From NCBI GenBank assembly GCA_900763245.1, contig CAAFJQ010000049.1:1-34739 (forward strand): a stretch of DNA of 34,739 nt. The letters are read 5' to 3'. Origin of the DNA: Bacilli bacterium. GTDB taxonomy: Bacteria; Bacillota_I; Bacilli_A; RFN20; CAG-288. The translations under genes and the position numbers were made by a program. The notes below the pieces were generated by a model. That model was given only the letters and a program-made list of their open reading frames with translations. It ran no database searches and was not told the DNA's origin. This document shows, piece after piece, positions 1 to 8,458 of the stretch. How positions within the stretch are numbered: position 1 is the stretch's first letter; each line of letters starts with the position of its first letter.

Positions 1-14
1 AAATATGCTAAATA

Positions 15-26
15 GTTTACAATATT
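15..26 (+). promoter_or_regulatory. Probable -10 region of the Big/VanZ gene
   Basis: The 12-base string GTTTACAATATT contains the -10 hexamer TACAAT at 19-24. The predicted transcript start would fall near 31, just before the GGAGG ribosome site at 33-37. The -35 region is at or beyond the window edge and cannot be judged. The same 12-mer occurs upstream of the Big-containing nuclease at 20915-20926. Confidence 0.4.
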
Positions 27-46
27 GAAGTCGGAGGATGTCCATC

Positions 47-3040
47 ATGAAATTCAAAAACAAGAAGAGCAAAATCATCTTCAAATCCCTGTTGGCATTA
101 GCGTATTTTGCCTGCTGTCTTGTCTTGATCATCGAAGCATCCCTTCCAGGAAAAATCTCTGCTGATCACAGCAATTCTATCGGTAGAGGAATCGCAGACA
201 TCATCAATAACGGAGCCGGGGATCAATCCGTTCTGATCAATCCTACCGGTCTGAAAATCAAAACACCTTCATCGGATACACTCTATGTTTCTAATACCTA
301 TCAATTAGAGACAACAATAAAACCTGAGAACTGCTCTTATAAATCAGTATCCTTCTCAAGCGATGATGAATCTGTTCTTTCCGTCGATGAAAACGGTCTT
401 GTCAAAGCGAATAAAGAAGGAAAAGCAACAGTCACTGCATGGTCTACAAGCTTCACTGAAATCAAAGATAGTTTCACTTTCAATGTCATCAACATCAAAG
501 AGACGGCAATCAAATCCAGATTATCCAATGTCAAGACTGATGATAACGGAGTTTACATATTAGAAGCAAACAGAAACTACAATATCGAAACGACATTCAC
601 ACCGAACAACACAACAGACAAATCGCTTCATTATTCATTTGAAATGGATGGTATTATTGAAAGCGAAATCAGCGATTATCTGACAATTGACGGTTCAACC
701 ATCTATACAAAAAAGAAGACTCCCGAAGGGAAGCAGATCATAATCACTTCTCACTCCAAACTGGATAAGACTTCTTCTTTCAAAGCAAAGATCATTGAAA
801 ACCCCGTTGAAGTCATCCCGCTTGAATCCATTTCCGTAAAAGCCAAAACAAATCCCCAGTACTATCTCGCGGTCAATGAAAGTGTTGACTTCACATCCAA
901 GTTCAGCATTGAATTCTCTCCAGCAAAGGCTACTTACAAGCAATATAAATTAGAGTCTTCTGACACTAGCATCATCAAAATATCCGGCAACAAAATCATC
1001 GGTGTCAAAGAAGGAGAAGCTGAAATCATCGTCTCTTCCACAACCTATGATATTTCTACTTCTATCCGTGTCCAGGTTGCCAAAAGAGAATTGAAAGATA
1101 TCAGAATATCTCTTAACTATCTCTCTGAAGCAAGACTTAAAAAAGGAACAACATCCTATATCAAATATTCATCACCGAATCCGGTCAATTCCGATTGTAT
1201 CTTACAGAGACTATACGACTATAAATCCAGTGATGAAAGCATTCTGAAAGTCGATAACAGCGGCAAGGTCACTGCTATCAATAAGGGAACTGCGACAGTC
1301 ACCATGAACTTCTATCAGACAAGGGAGAACATGGATAAGAGAATCATCGGATTCTCTAAAAGCATCAGCATCACAATATTCGAGCCTTCCACCATCTCCA
1401 ATGTTACATTCACCAACACTTTGGATGAAACCGATGATAATAGTCACATCCTCTATAATGGAAAAGACTATAACTTATCAAACTACATCAAGATCGATAA
1501 GATGTATGATGTATCCGGCAAAGAAATCAATTCTGTAAGAGAAGCCGTCTCCACTTCTTTGACCTATTCAATCACTTCCAAAACGTCAACTGCCGGAGAT
1601 CTAAGTGAAGTCAAGATCAACGGAACAACCCTCTCTACAAAAGGAAATCTCCTTCCTGGTGTCATCACCATCGAATACACCCATCCTGTCTCAATGATCT
1701 CCGACTCTGTGAAATACACCATACTCAACGAAGTCAAACCTACCATTCAAAGAGATGAGGATTCAAGATCCTTAACTGCCGCAAACAAACAAGGAAAAGT
1801 CGATTTCGATGGCAAAGGATATGATATGCTCAGCGATGAGCTTCTCATCTATGTCACATCAGGCGGAACCATATTCTTCGATGAAAATCAGAACTATTCC
1901 TTCCACACTGAGAACATTTCCGTAAACTATGCGACAGTCACCTCTACCACAGACAACTCCATCACATTCCGCGGTGTCGATGAAGGCGGATTCCATCTTC
2001 TCATCACGCCGATGTATGACAACAAAGAAATCACAAGTGCATCAAAACTCATGAACATCTCCGTCCGTCATAAGGTAGCAAAGAGTTTCTCCATTCATCT
2101 CTTCAAAGGAGAGGATGAGATGAACTTATCCGATAAGACAGATGAAGAGGGAAACATCGCATTATCCACGGATGTCGATTCCGTCTTAAAACTTCAGACA
2201 GTCTATAGTCCTTTCTCTATTCCGACCAATTACAGGCTCTCTGTCACCTCAACAGATAAGAAAATCGGTGAATACAAGAATGATAAGTTCCTCTTCCACA
2301 AGATCGGCAAAGTCAGCTTTGAAATCAAAGAAGAAGTATCCGGATACAAAAAGATTCTGACTTTCTATGTCGTCAATCGCATCGAAATCGATGAAGAAGC
2401 ACCGATCACATTGAAACAGGAAAAGGTCTCTTACGACAAAGAGAACAATGTCTATCACATCGAAAACGGCATGCCGGCAAAGATCATCACCAATTTCAAG
2501 AAATCATCCACCTATAAGACAGTCACATATAAGAGCTCGAACACCGAAATCCTAAAAGTCGGAAACGATGGAAATATCACTCCCTTAAAAGCGGGCAATG
2601 CAGATATCACCTGCAAAGTGAATGATAATAACACCATCAACTTCTCCCTTAAGATACATATAGTCGTCGATAAAAAGAGTCTGATCAACAACATGTCTTC
2701 CTTCTTATACAAAATCAGAAAAGGATTAGGTCACTTCGGTGCCTTCCTTATCACTGCAGTCTTCTCTTCTTTGTTCTATCTGTTCTTCTTCGATGATAAA
2801 ACAAACTGGTTCTTCTCCGTTCCATTCATCTTCTTACAAGGTTTCTTCTTAGCTGAACTGACAGAGTTCATTCAGTTATTCACACCGGGAAGAAGCGGAT
2901 TGTTCAGCGATGTCCTGATCGACTTTACCGGTTTTGCAATCGGTGCCGGCATCACGCTTCTCATCGTCCTTATCTACTATATTGTCATCTATCTATTGAA
3001 GAAATACGGAAAGAAAAAAGATACTGACGAAACCAAGTAA
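47..3040 (+). CDS. Surface protein: VanZ-like membrane domain interrupted by Big-type repeats
   Basis: About 997 residues. An ATG at 38 directly abuts the GGAGG at 33-37, so the ATG at 47 (9-base spacing) is the better start. Residues about 10-33 form a membrane segment followed by ASLPGKISADHSNS, which resembles the first helix and loop of VanZ proteins (usually SSxPGxxS). Residues about 70-870 are extracytoplasmic and carry repeated Ig-like Big_2 units with the pattern S(S/D)(D/N)xxIxxVxxxGxVxAxxxGxAxxT, clearest near 75-145, 260-340, 350-440 and 790-870. The last 120 residues resume VanZ character: IRKGLGHFGAF, a helix, AELTEFIQLFTPGR, SDVLIDFTGFAIG and a terminal helix. VanZ-family proteins are linked to glycopeptide or lipoglycopeptide tolerance; Big domains act in surface adhesion or as spacers. 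The actual function here is unknown. Confidence 0.8.
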   Translation: MKFKNKKSKIIFKSLLALAYFACCLVLIIEASLPGKISADHSNSIGRGIADIINNGAGDQSVLINPTGLKIKTPSSDTLYVSNTYQLETTIKPENCSYKSVSFSSDDESVLSVDENGLVKANKEGKATVTAWSTSFTEIKDSFTFNVINIKETAIKSRLSNVKTDDNGVYILEANRNYNIETTFTPNNTTDKSLHYSFEMDGIIESEISDYLTIDGSTIYTKKKTPEGKQIIITSHSKLDKTSSFKAKIIENPVEVIPLESISVKAKTNPQYYLAVNESVDFTSKFSIEFSPAKATYKQYKLESSDTSIIKISGNKIIGVKEGEAEIIVSSTTYDISTSIRVQVAKRELKDIRISLNYLSEARLKKGTTSYIKYSSPNPVNSDCILQRLYDYKSSDESILKVDNSGKVTAINKGTATVTMNFYQTRENMDKRIIGFSKSISITIFEPSTISNVTFTNTLDETDDNSHILYNGKDYNLSNYIKIDKMYDVSGKEINSVREAVSTSLTYSITSKTSTAGDLSEVKINGTTLSTKGNLLPGVITIEYTHPVSMISDSVKYTILNEVKPTIQRDEDSRSLTAANKQGKVDFDGKGYDMLSDELLIYVTSGGTIFFDENQNYSFHTENISVNYATVTSTTDNSITFRGVDEGGFHLLITPMYDNKEITSASKLMNISVRHKVAKSFSIHLFKGEDEMNLSDKTDEEGNIALSTDVDSVLKLQTVYSPFSIPTNYRLSVTSTDKKIGEYKNDKFLFHKIGKVSFEIKEEVSGYKKILTFYVVNRIEIDEEAPITLKQEKVSYDKENNVYHIENGMPAKIITNFKKSSTYKTVTYKSSNTEILKVGNDGNITPLKAGNADITCKVNDNNTINFSLKIHIVVDKKSLINNMSSFLYKIRKGLGHFGAFLITAVFSSLFYLFFFDDKTNWFFSVPFIFLQGFFLAELTEFIQLFTPGRSGLFSDVLIDFTGFAIGAGITLLIVLIYYIVIYLLKKYGKKKDTDETK

Positions 3041-3044
3041 AACA

Positions 3045-3080
3045 AATCAGCAGCACTGAATACAGTGTTGCTGATTTTTG
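3045..3080. terminator. Rho-independent terminator, probably bidirectional
   Basis: A 14-bp stem (3045-3058 with 3063-3076, one G-U pair, loop AATA) is followed by a T run on the plus strand, so it ends the Big/VanZ transcript. On the minus strand it is followed by TTGTTTT, so it may also stop the converging rloB transcript. Confidence 0.85.
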
Positions 3081-3149
3081 ATATGCAATCTACTTAAAAT
3101 CCAGTTATGTCAGTAAAGATGCTTTGTCCTGTAACTAAGAATTCATCTA

Positions 3150-3790
3150 TCATTTTCGATGTTTGACTACTTTTCCGACTAATTCATGTAATGTAGATGC
3201 CGGGCAATAATTGGACGGCTTTTTGACGTCGGACTTTTTGATAGATGAAATCAAAGTCTTTAATGACAACACAAGAGCCTTATCTTCATCTCCAGTAGTC
3301 AAAAGAATAGTGTAGATAGAAGAATCGTTTTTCTTATATTCTTTTCCAGTAATTCTTTTAAAATCCCTTTTGAATGCTTCTATGCATTTTATCGCCTCTT
3401 CATTATTGGGCATTTTTCCATAATAAGCATGGAAGAATATTTCAATGCACGGGTTAGACCATGCTACATGAATTCCCTTAGCAGTTGCTTTTGAAATAAT
3501 CATGTCAAAATCTTCAGGTCGGTTATCGCAATCAAAAACAATCCAAGGTTCCCTGATTGTTGCATCTTCACGCAATAAGCGAAGTGTTGTTTCTATCAAG
3601 TCCTGTGTATTGATTTTACCAACAACTTTTATGCTTATTTTTTCTGTAGTTCAGGTTCAAACGAACTCCTCAATCCATTGAAAAAGTTTGTTTCAGTTTC
3701 ATCGCCATCAGTGACAATCAAAAGGTTTTCGAATAATTGTCTTCTGACTCCGATGCGACGTTTGTTTTTTCCTGCTTTTCCAATAGACAT
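3150..3790 (-). pseudogene. RloB/AbiLii-like protein, frameshifted at an A6 run
   Basis: The start ATG at 3790 lies 6 bases after the ATPase stop codon. The first frame gives 51 residues with RRIGVRRQLFENLLIVTDGD followed by ETETNFF, the N-terminal signature of RloB proteins (usually EGxxTExxYF, here DGDETETNFF). It ends at TAA (3635-3637) right after six As (plus-strand T6 at 3638-3643). A -1 shift, or one extra A, continues into ISIKVVGKINTQDL and then the rest of the domain: WIVFDCDNRPEDF and SNPCIEIFFHAYYG. The joined product would be about 213 residues, normal for the family. Pfam RloB includes AbiLii of a lactococcal abortive-infection system, so a phage-defence role with the upstream ATPase is likely. 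It may be a true pseudogene, a phase-variable gene, a recoded gene or a sequencing error in a homopolymer. Confidence 0.8.
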
Positions 3791-3796
3791 AGACAA

Positions 3797-5071
3797 TCAA
3801 TTCCCTTTCTTTGCAAAATCAATGACATCCAAGGAAGGAATGCCATCGTATTTTCCTAACAGATAATTTTTTTCAAAGTCTTCATCTTGTCGGATTTTCG
3901 AACCATTTTCATCCGTAAATTCAGCCAGTGAATAAAGAGAGGATATGCCTGTTTCATTATCTTTATTAGTGAAGTATATTTCATCTCTTCTCAATAATCT
4001 GGAACGAAGTATCCAAGGTTCATGACATGTAAAAACAAGTTGTGCATTATTCGGATTTCTGTCTTTGTCTAGGAAAAGAAGCATTATATTTCTTAAAAGC
4101 AATGGATGCAATCTTGCATTCAGCTCATCAATAAACAAAAACGCCCCTGTTTTAATGATCTGATACAAATCATTGAACAGCAAAAACATCTTTTGTGTGC
4201 CTGCTGATTCCTCTTCCATTTTAAATATGACCTCTTTACCTTGTGAAGTGACATGAACAGTATTCACACGATACTTTTTTGTCCCATCCTTTTCAGTCAT
4301 TATTTCTTCTATAATAAGATCTTTGATTGAAGGTTCAAATGTCTGTAAAAATGACACGCATTCATTTTTGACCTTGTCATTTTCGACAATGCAAGAGGGA
4401 ATCTTATGATCGTAGTAAATGATTTCGTAGAGATTTGCAAAATCATCAACTCTGGACAAAGAGAAAAAATCAAATATGATTTTAAATATATCGACATTCA
4501 GTTTTGCCCCAAGAGAAAGGACCAACGTCTGAGGCGATGTTGAAGTTTCAAGTGTCGCCTTCAGAGCCGGATCCATTTTAAGAATACCGATCTTAATCAT
4601 ATCTGAATCTCGATACAATAAAACTTTCGAGTTTGATTTCTCACTCTTCGGAAGCTGGTAAAGCCATTCATTTTCTATTTTATGATTCAAAACGGAGAAA
4701 CCATATTGGAGCATCACGCTTTTCCCATTGATAACTGCATTCAATACAATCTCAAATGATGATGGTTTCATTTTAGATTCATCATCTAATCTAAAAGATA
4801 CCGGATTTGCAAAAAAAGATTCGGAATCCGGCTCAGCATTAGAATCAAAATTGACAGAAGAACAAACTATATATCTCATATAACGAAAAGCACGATAAAC
4901 AAAAGACTTGCCGCTTCCATTGGCACCGAAAATGACATTGACCGGTAAAATCTTGTTGCCATCGATAACACGAACCTGCTCTTTATATTCAGAATAAGAA
5001 GTCGCTTCTAAATTCAAACTGGTTTCATTCTTAAATGGTCCGTAATTGCTGAAATTAAATTGTAAAAGCAT
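3797..5071 (-). CDS. AAA family ATPase, RloA/AbiLi-like, partner of RloB
   Basis: 424 residues. Walker A GANGSGKS lies at about 49-56, an ABC-like signature EESAGTQ near 288-293, Walker B FLFIDE at 311-316 followed by NARLHP, and a conserved H in FTCHEPW near 350. This is the SMC/ABC-like AAA_15/AAA_21 architecture used in OLD, PARIS and AbiL-type defence ATPases, with N-terminal FNFSNYGPFKNE typical of the group. A strong GGAGG stands 6 bases before the ATG. The rloB gene begins 6 bases after the stop, so the two are co-transcribed and probably translationally coupled. By family knowledge the ATPase would sense phage infection and activate a TOPRIM/RloB-type effector; that step is inference. 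The pair stands alone between unrelated housekeeping genes and reads as more AT-rich than them, which suggests acquisition. Confidence 0.85.
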   Translation of the reverse strand: MLLQFNFSNYGPFKNETSLNLEATSYSEYKEQVRVIDGNKILPVNVIFGANGSGKSFVYRAFRYMRYIVCSSVNFDSNAEPDSESFFANPVSFRLDDESKMKPSSFEIVLNAVINGKSVMLQYGFSVLNHKIENEWLYQLPKSEKSNSKVLLYRDSDMIKIGILKMDPALKATLETSTSPQTLVLSLGAKLNVDIFKIIFDFFSLSRVDDFANLYEIIYYDHKIPSCIVENDKVKNECVSFLQTFEPSIKDLIIEEIMTEKDGTKKYRVNTVHVTSQGKEVIFKMEEESAGTQKMFLLFNDLYQIIKTGAFLFIDELNARLHPLLLRNIMLLFLDKDRNPNNAQLVFTCHEPWILRSRLLRRDEIYFTNKDNETGISSLYSLAEFTDENGSKIRQDEDFEKNYLLGKYDGIPSLDVIDFAKKGN

Positions 5072-5091
5072 ACATCCTCCCTAGTGAGTAG

Positions 5092-5100
5092 ATTATATCA
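5092..5100 (-). promoter_or_regulatory. Extended -10 promoter of the AAA/RloB pair
   Basis: On the minus strand the string TGATATAAT is an extended -10 (TGnTATAAT) about 20 bases before the ATPase start and its GGAGG site. No good -35 hexamer is visible at 16-18 bases, consistent with an extended -10 promoter. Confidence 0.6.
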
Positions 5101-5189
5101 TATTTTCCTAAAATTTGAGACATTTTCTCAAAAGCAAGGAAAGAAATTCGAGTTAACATGATTTTTTGCTCTGATTTTGATGAAAAACT

Positions 5190-5234
5190 GAAAAAAGCCA
5201 TCACAGCAATCAATTGTGAAAGTCAGTGATGGCT
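5190..5234 (-). terminator. Terminator of the SPFH gene
   Basis: On the minus strand AGCCATCAC pairs perfectly with GTGATGGCT (5226-5234 and 5196-5204, 9 bp, 21-base loop) and is followed by TTTTTT. It lies just after the SPFH stop codon. Confidence 0.75.
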
Positions 5235-5250
5235 ACGCTTGTTTTCTTAA

Positions 5251-6315
5251 TTACGGATGCGGTTCAAAGACATGAGGAACATTTTCAAGACGTTTGTCTT
5301 TCTTCTTCGTATCTTGGTTTTCTTCTTTGACTTCGACTTTTTCTTCTTTCTTCTCAACAGGCTTTTCTTCTACCGCCTTTTCTTCTCTTAAGCATTCTTT
5401 TCCGGCTACAAGGTAGCTGGAAAGATCCTGCAAAGAAGAAGGAACGATGATCTTTGTCGCTTTTCCGTCTGCGACCTTTTCCAAGGTTTCAAAGGAACGG
5501 AGTGACAAAGCTTCTTTAGAAGGCTCAGATTCATTGATCAGGCGAATACCTTTGGCTTCAGCCTCACGGATCATCAGTTCACCGTCAGCCTGAGCTTTCT
5601 TGACCTTAAGGATGGATTCCGCTTCTGCTTCAGCGGCTTTGATCTTCGCCTGTTTTTCAGCTTCTGCATTCAGAATCATCGACTCTTTCTTACCTTCGGC
5701 AATCGTGATGGCGGAAGTCTTTTCACCTTCTGCAATCAAAATCTTTTCTCTCTTTTCACGCTCTGCTCTCATCTGCTTTTCCATCGCTTCCTGGATGTCT
5801 CTGGGAGGAAGGATGTTCTTGACTTCGACACGGGTCACTTTGATTCCCCAAGGATCTGTCGCTTCATCAAGAATGTTTCTCATCTTGTTGTTGATGATGT
5901 CACGGCTGGTGAGCGTGTCATCAAGATCCAAATCACCGATGATATTTCTTAAAGTTGTAGAGGAGAGCGCCTGAATACCGGCGATAGGATCTTCGACACC
6001 GTATGCGTAAAGCTTTGCATCAGTGACATAGAAGAAGACAACCGTATCGATCTGCATTGTGACGTTATCTTTGGTGATGACAGGCTGCGGCGGAAAATCA
6101 TAGATCTGCTCTTTCAGAGAGACTCTCTTTGCAACGCGGTCAAAAACCGGAACAAGATAATGAATTCCGACATCCCATACAGCACGGAACGTACCTAATC
6201 TTTCGACGACGAACTGTTCGGTCTGTCTGACAATTCTGATTCCGCTTAAGCAGATGATCAGAAGGATAAAAGCAATGATGCCAAACACTAAACCGATAAT
6301 GGCTGGTGTATCCAT
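5251..6315 (-). CDS. SPFH/band-7 membrane protein (stomatin/QmcA-like)
   Basis: 354 residues. An N-terminal membrane helix (about 5-25) is followed by the band-7 domain starting GIRIVRQTEQFVVERLG, with the family patterns VPVFDRV, TKDNVTMQIDTVVFFYVTD, and ILPPRDIQEAMEKQMRAERE. Residues about 175-250 form an Ala/Glu/Lys-rich coiled coil (repeated AEAEA and AEG) that drives oligomer assembly in the family. The last about 45 residues are a highly charged Lys/Glu tail. Such proteins scaffold membrane microdomains and often work with proteases or NfeD partners, but no NfeD gene is adjacent. The start is supported by AGGGGG upstream. It sits 68 bases after apbE on the same strand and could be partly co-transcribed, but a TATAAA box at 6342-6347 offers its own promoter. 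Confidence 0.9.
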   Translation of the reverse strand: MDTPAIIGLVFGIIAFILLIICLSGIRIVRQTEQFVVERLGTFRAVWDVGIHYLVPVFDRVAKRVSLKEQIYDFPPQPVITKDNVTMQIDTVVFFYVTDAKLYAYGVEDPIAGIQALSSTTLRNIIGDLDLDDTLTSRDIINNKMRNILDEATDPWGIKVTRVEVKNILPPRDIQEAMEKQMRAEREKREKILIAEGEKTSAITIAEGKKESMILNAEAEKQAKIKAAEAEAESILKVKKAQADGELMIREAEAKGIRLINESEPSKEALSLRSFETLEKVADGKATKIIVPSSLQDLSSYLVAGKECLREEKAVEEKPVEKKEEKVEVKEENQDTKKKDKRLENVPHVFEPHP

Positions 6316-6383
6316 AAAAATAGCCCCCTTAGTGAATTTATTTTATAACAGGACACATAGAAAAGTATAGAAAATTTATCGAT

Positions 6384-7904
6384 TCAGAAGGCGCGCTTTT
6401 CGATCTTTGCAAGTTTTGTCTTGCCTTTCTGACCGATTTCTTTTTCACTCATCAGGCTTGCCTTATCAAATAGGTTTTCACTGACTGAATAGGTTTCCAT
6501 GAATTCCGGCTGATATTTGGATTTGATCTCTTTGATTTCAGACATCGGTAAAGAAGAATAATCCCCTGTGTATTCGCTGTTGTCATTCAAAACAGAAATA
6601 GGAAGATGAGAAGAGGACAATGTATCATAGTCCGCTAAGGAATAAGAGAAAGGAGAAGAAGAATCTTTCTTTGTCTTATAACAGAGCATCAGGGACGGAT
6701 TCTCAATCTGATAGATCGAATTCAGTTTTGCAAACAATGATGTTGCTTCTTTAATGCTGTCTGTATTCATCAAAGCGGTCGTATACATATCAGCAAGAGC
6801 AGAATCATTGATAAGAACAGAGACCTGATCAAAGAAGGAAGAAGAATATCCGGTCTTTCCGTTCAGAATATGCATTCTTCTTAAAAACTGAGAAGAGGAA
6901 TCATCATATTCATAGAAGTACTGGTTGTAATAACCGGAGGTAGAGAGGTCAAAGTCTCCATCGATTTCAATCTTGACTTCGTTTCTATAATACGGGTTTT
7001 CCCTGCTTAAAGCTTTTTCATAATAGGACGGATTATCATATCTGATCTTCCACGCTTTTTTATCCGGTCTTGTTCCGATGGCTTTGATGGAAGAGAAGCC
7101 AGAATTGATTAGAAATGAAATATTCGGATATTTTTCTTTCAATGAATCTGCGATGTATTCGGTTGCAAATCCTTTAGCGTTTCCACCTAATGAAATCTTT
7201 AATATATCAGCTTTTTCATAGCGGTGGAAAATCACAGATTTTTTCCTGTCATCAAAGGTCAGAATATTTTCCATCTCTTGTTTTGTAGTCGGAATTGTCT
7301 TAACAATGGTATCAATTCTATTCTTTTCTTCATCATTGAAGGAAGAGAAGACCAAATCAGTAGAATACTGAAGGACAGCATCCAATGTCTTCTTGTTTTT
7401 CTCTTCTCTGACCTCTCCTAATTTTTCTTCATAGATGTCATTGAGAGTACCTAAAAAGATATTGAACTTCCCATCGCTGTTGATCATAAAATCATAGCTT
7501 GTCTTTAAAAGATCATATAAGAAGGGGTGAAGCAAAATCTCTTTCTCTTCTCCGTAGCTGTCGTTGATAGTCTTGATATTGTTTAAAAGCGCAGTCTCAT
7601 CATTTCCTTTATAGTAAGAATAATGACGGTCAGAAAGAGCATGATACAAAGTGAAATCATTCTTGAACGTATCTTCGATATCCTTGATCTGTTCTTCTGT
7701 ATAATCAGAAGAATGATAATAAAGACTTCCAGTTATCGAGGTATCAAAAGGAGAGACAAAATCAGATCCGATGACTCGGATTTCACCGGACCCCGCATAG
7801 ATCGAAGGCACCTGTATGGTATCTATCATCTCCTGATTTCCGCATGAGACAAGAGAAAGAAGCGGAAGAACAATCAATGGAACAATTCTTTTTTTATCTG
7901 TCAT
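6384..7904 (-). CDS. apbE: FAD:protein FMN transferase (ApbE family), large lipoprotein
   Basis: 506 residues. A lipoprotein signal (MTDKKRIVPLIVLPLLSLVSC) with lipobox LVSC places Cys21 as the lipidated residue, so the enzyme acts outside the membrane. ApbE patterns follow: SLGGNAKGFATEYIADSL, NSGFSSIKAIGTRP, KAWKIRYDNP, STSGYYNQYF, HILNGKTGYSS, and ALADMYTTALMN (metal-binding Asp region). The family attaches FMN from FAD to Ser/Thr of exported flavoproteins such as Rnf/Nqr subunits and FMN-bind proteins; none is encoded in this window. It exceeds the usual length of about 330-350 residues because of insertions and about 115 extra C-terminal residues after the core. The usual HIIDPRTG motif is altered to HILNGKTG, so activity should not be taken for granted. 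A GAGGTGA ribosome site supports the start. Confidence 0.85.
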   Translation of the reverse strand: MTDKKRIVPLIVLPLLSLVSCGNQEMIDTIQVPSIYAGSGEIRVIGSDFVSPFDTSITGSLYYHSSDYTEEQIKDIEDTFKNDFTLYHALSDRHYSYYKGNDETALLNNIKTINDSYGEEKEILLHPFLYDLLKTSYDFMINSDGKFNIFLGTLNDIYEEKLGEVREEKNKKTLDAVLQYSTDLVFSSFNDEEKNRIDTIVKTIPTTKQEMENILTFDDRKKSVIFHRYEKADILKISLGGNAKGFATEYIADSLKEKYPNISFLINSGFSSIKAIGTRPDKKAWKIRYDNPSYYEKALSRENPYYRNEVKIEIDGDFDLSTSGYYNQYFYEYDDSSSQFLRRMHILNGKTGYSSSFFDQVSVLINDSALADMYTTALMNTDSIKEATSLFAKLNSIYQIENPSLMLCYKTKKDSSSPFSYSLADYDTLSSSHLPISVLNDNSEYTGDYSSLPMSEIKEIKSKYQPEFMETYSVSENLFDKASLMSEKEIGQKGKTKLAKIEKRAF

Positions 7905-7933
7905 GATTCACCTCAAAAGAAACACTATCAAGA

Positions 7934-7942
7934 ATTATATCA
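7934..7942 (-). promoter_or_regulatory. Extended -10 promoter of apbE
   Basis: The minus strand carries TGATATAAT (extended -10) about 30 bases before the apbE ATG. It lies back to back with the -10 of the divergent NusG-II gene at 7962-7967, so the two transcription units share a promoter region of about 70 bases. Confidence 0.55.
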
Positions 7943-7961
7943 ATTTAATCATCTGAAAAGG

Positions 7962-7967
7962 TATAAT
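7962..7967 (+). promoter_or_regulatory. -10 box placed against the NusG-II start codon
   Basis: A perfect TATAAT ends 8 bases before the ATG at 7976 and no Shine-Dalgarno lies between them. Transcription would start at or within about 3 bases of the start codon, which implies a leaderless mRNA. Confidence 0.5.
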
Positions 7968-7975
7968 ATTTCAAC

Positions 7976-8458
7976 ATGGAAAACGAAAAGAAAGAGAATG
8001 TCTTACCGCCTTTTCAGCCTAAAAAGGATATTCCGCTCCTTTCTTTTTTGCTGATTGTTGTCATATCAATCATCACTTCCACTTTTCTCCTTCTCCCAAA
8101 AGGAAATAAAAAGTATGTCAACATACAGTACAGCAATCAACTTTTATGGGAGAAGGAAGACAAAGACAAGAAGACTGAAATCTCTTTTCCCGACAAAGGA
8201 GAAAAAAGAATCACTTTCAGAAATGAGGACGGGAACCTCTATGGAATAGAAGAAGGCTTTTCTTTTATCGATGGCGAAATCACATTGACACTATATGCCG
8301 ACTATTCCATTCAGATCAAGAAAGAAGATGTCTTCTGCAACGATCACACCTGCAGCAAGTTAGGAAGAATCTATACCTCATATACCCCATTAGTCTGTCT
8401 TCCCAATCACTTCCAGGCCATGATTGTCACTGATCAATATCCGGAGTTTGACGCATGA
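7976..8458 (+). CDS. NusG domain II-containing membrane protein
   Basis: 160 residues. A charged N-terminus is followed by one membrane helix (about 20-40) and an extracytoplasmic NusG_II-type domain (about 48-155) ending in the paired-cysteine pattern CNDHTCSKLGRI and PLVCLPNHFQAMIV, typical of NusG domain II proteins of Bacillota. The biochemical role of this family is not established. The stop codon overlaps the start of the Gx transporter gene (ATGA), so the two are translationally coupled. The same pair is often found together in Bacillota, and apbE is divergent, which hints at an envelope redox or lipid-quinone function; that link is inference. Confidence 0.8.
   Translation: MENEKKENVLPPFQPKKDIPLLSFLLIVVISIITSTFLLLPKGNKKYVNIQYSNQLLWEKEDKDKKTEISFPDKGEKRITFRNEDGNLYGIEEGFSFIDGEITLTLYADYSIQIKKEDVFCNDHTCSKLGRIYTSYTPLVCLPNHFQAMIVTDQYPEFDA

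Noticed and set aside
38..46. Upstream ATG at 38 as the start of the Big/VanZ gene
   Set aside because: It directly abuts the GGAGG with zero spacing; the ATG at 47 has the proper spacing.
3094..3153. 19-codon minus-strand frame after rloB (MIDEFLVTGQSIFTDITGF)
   Set aside because: Too short, no ribosome site, and in the 3' tail of a pseudogene; probably chance.
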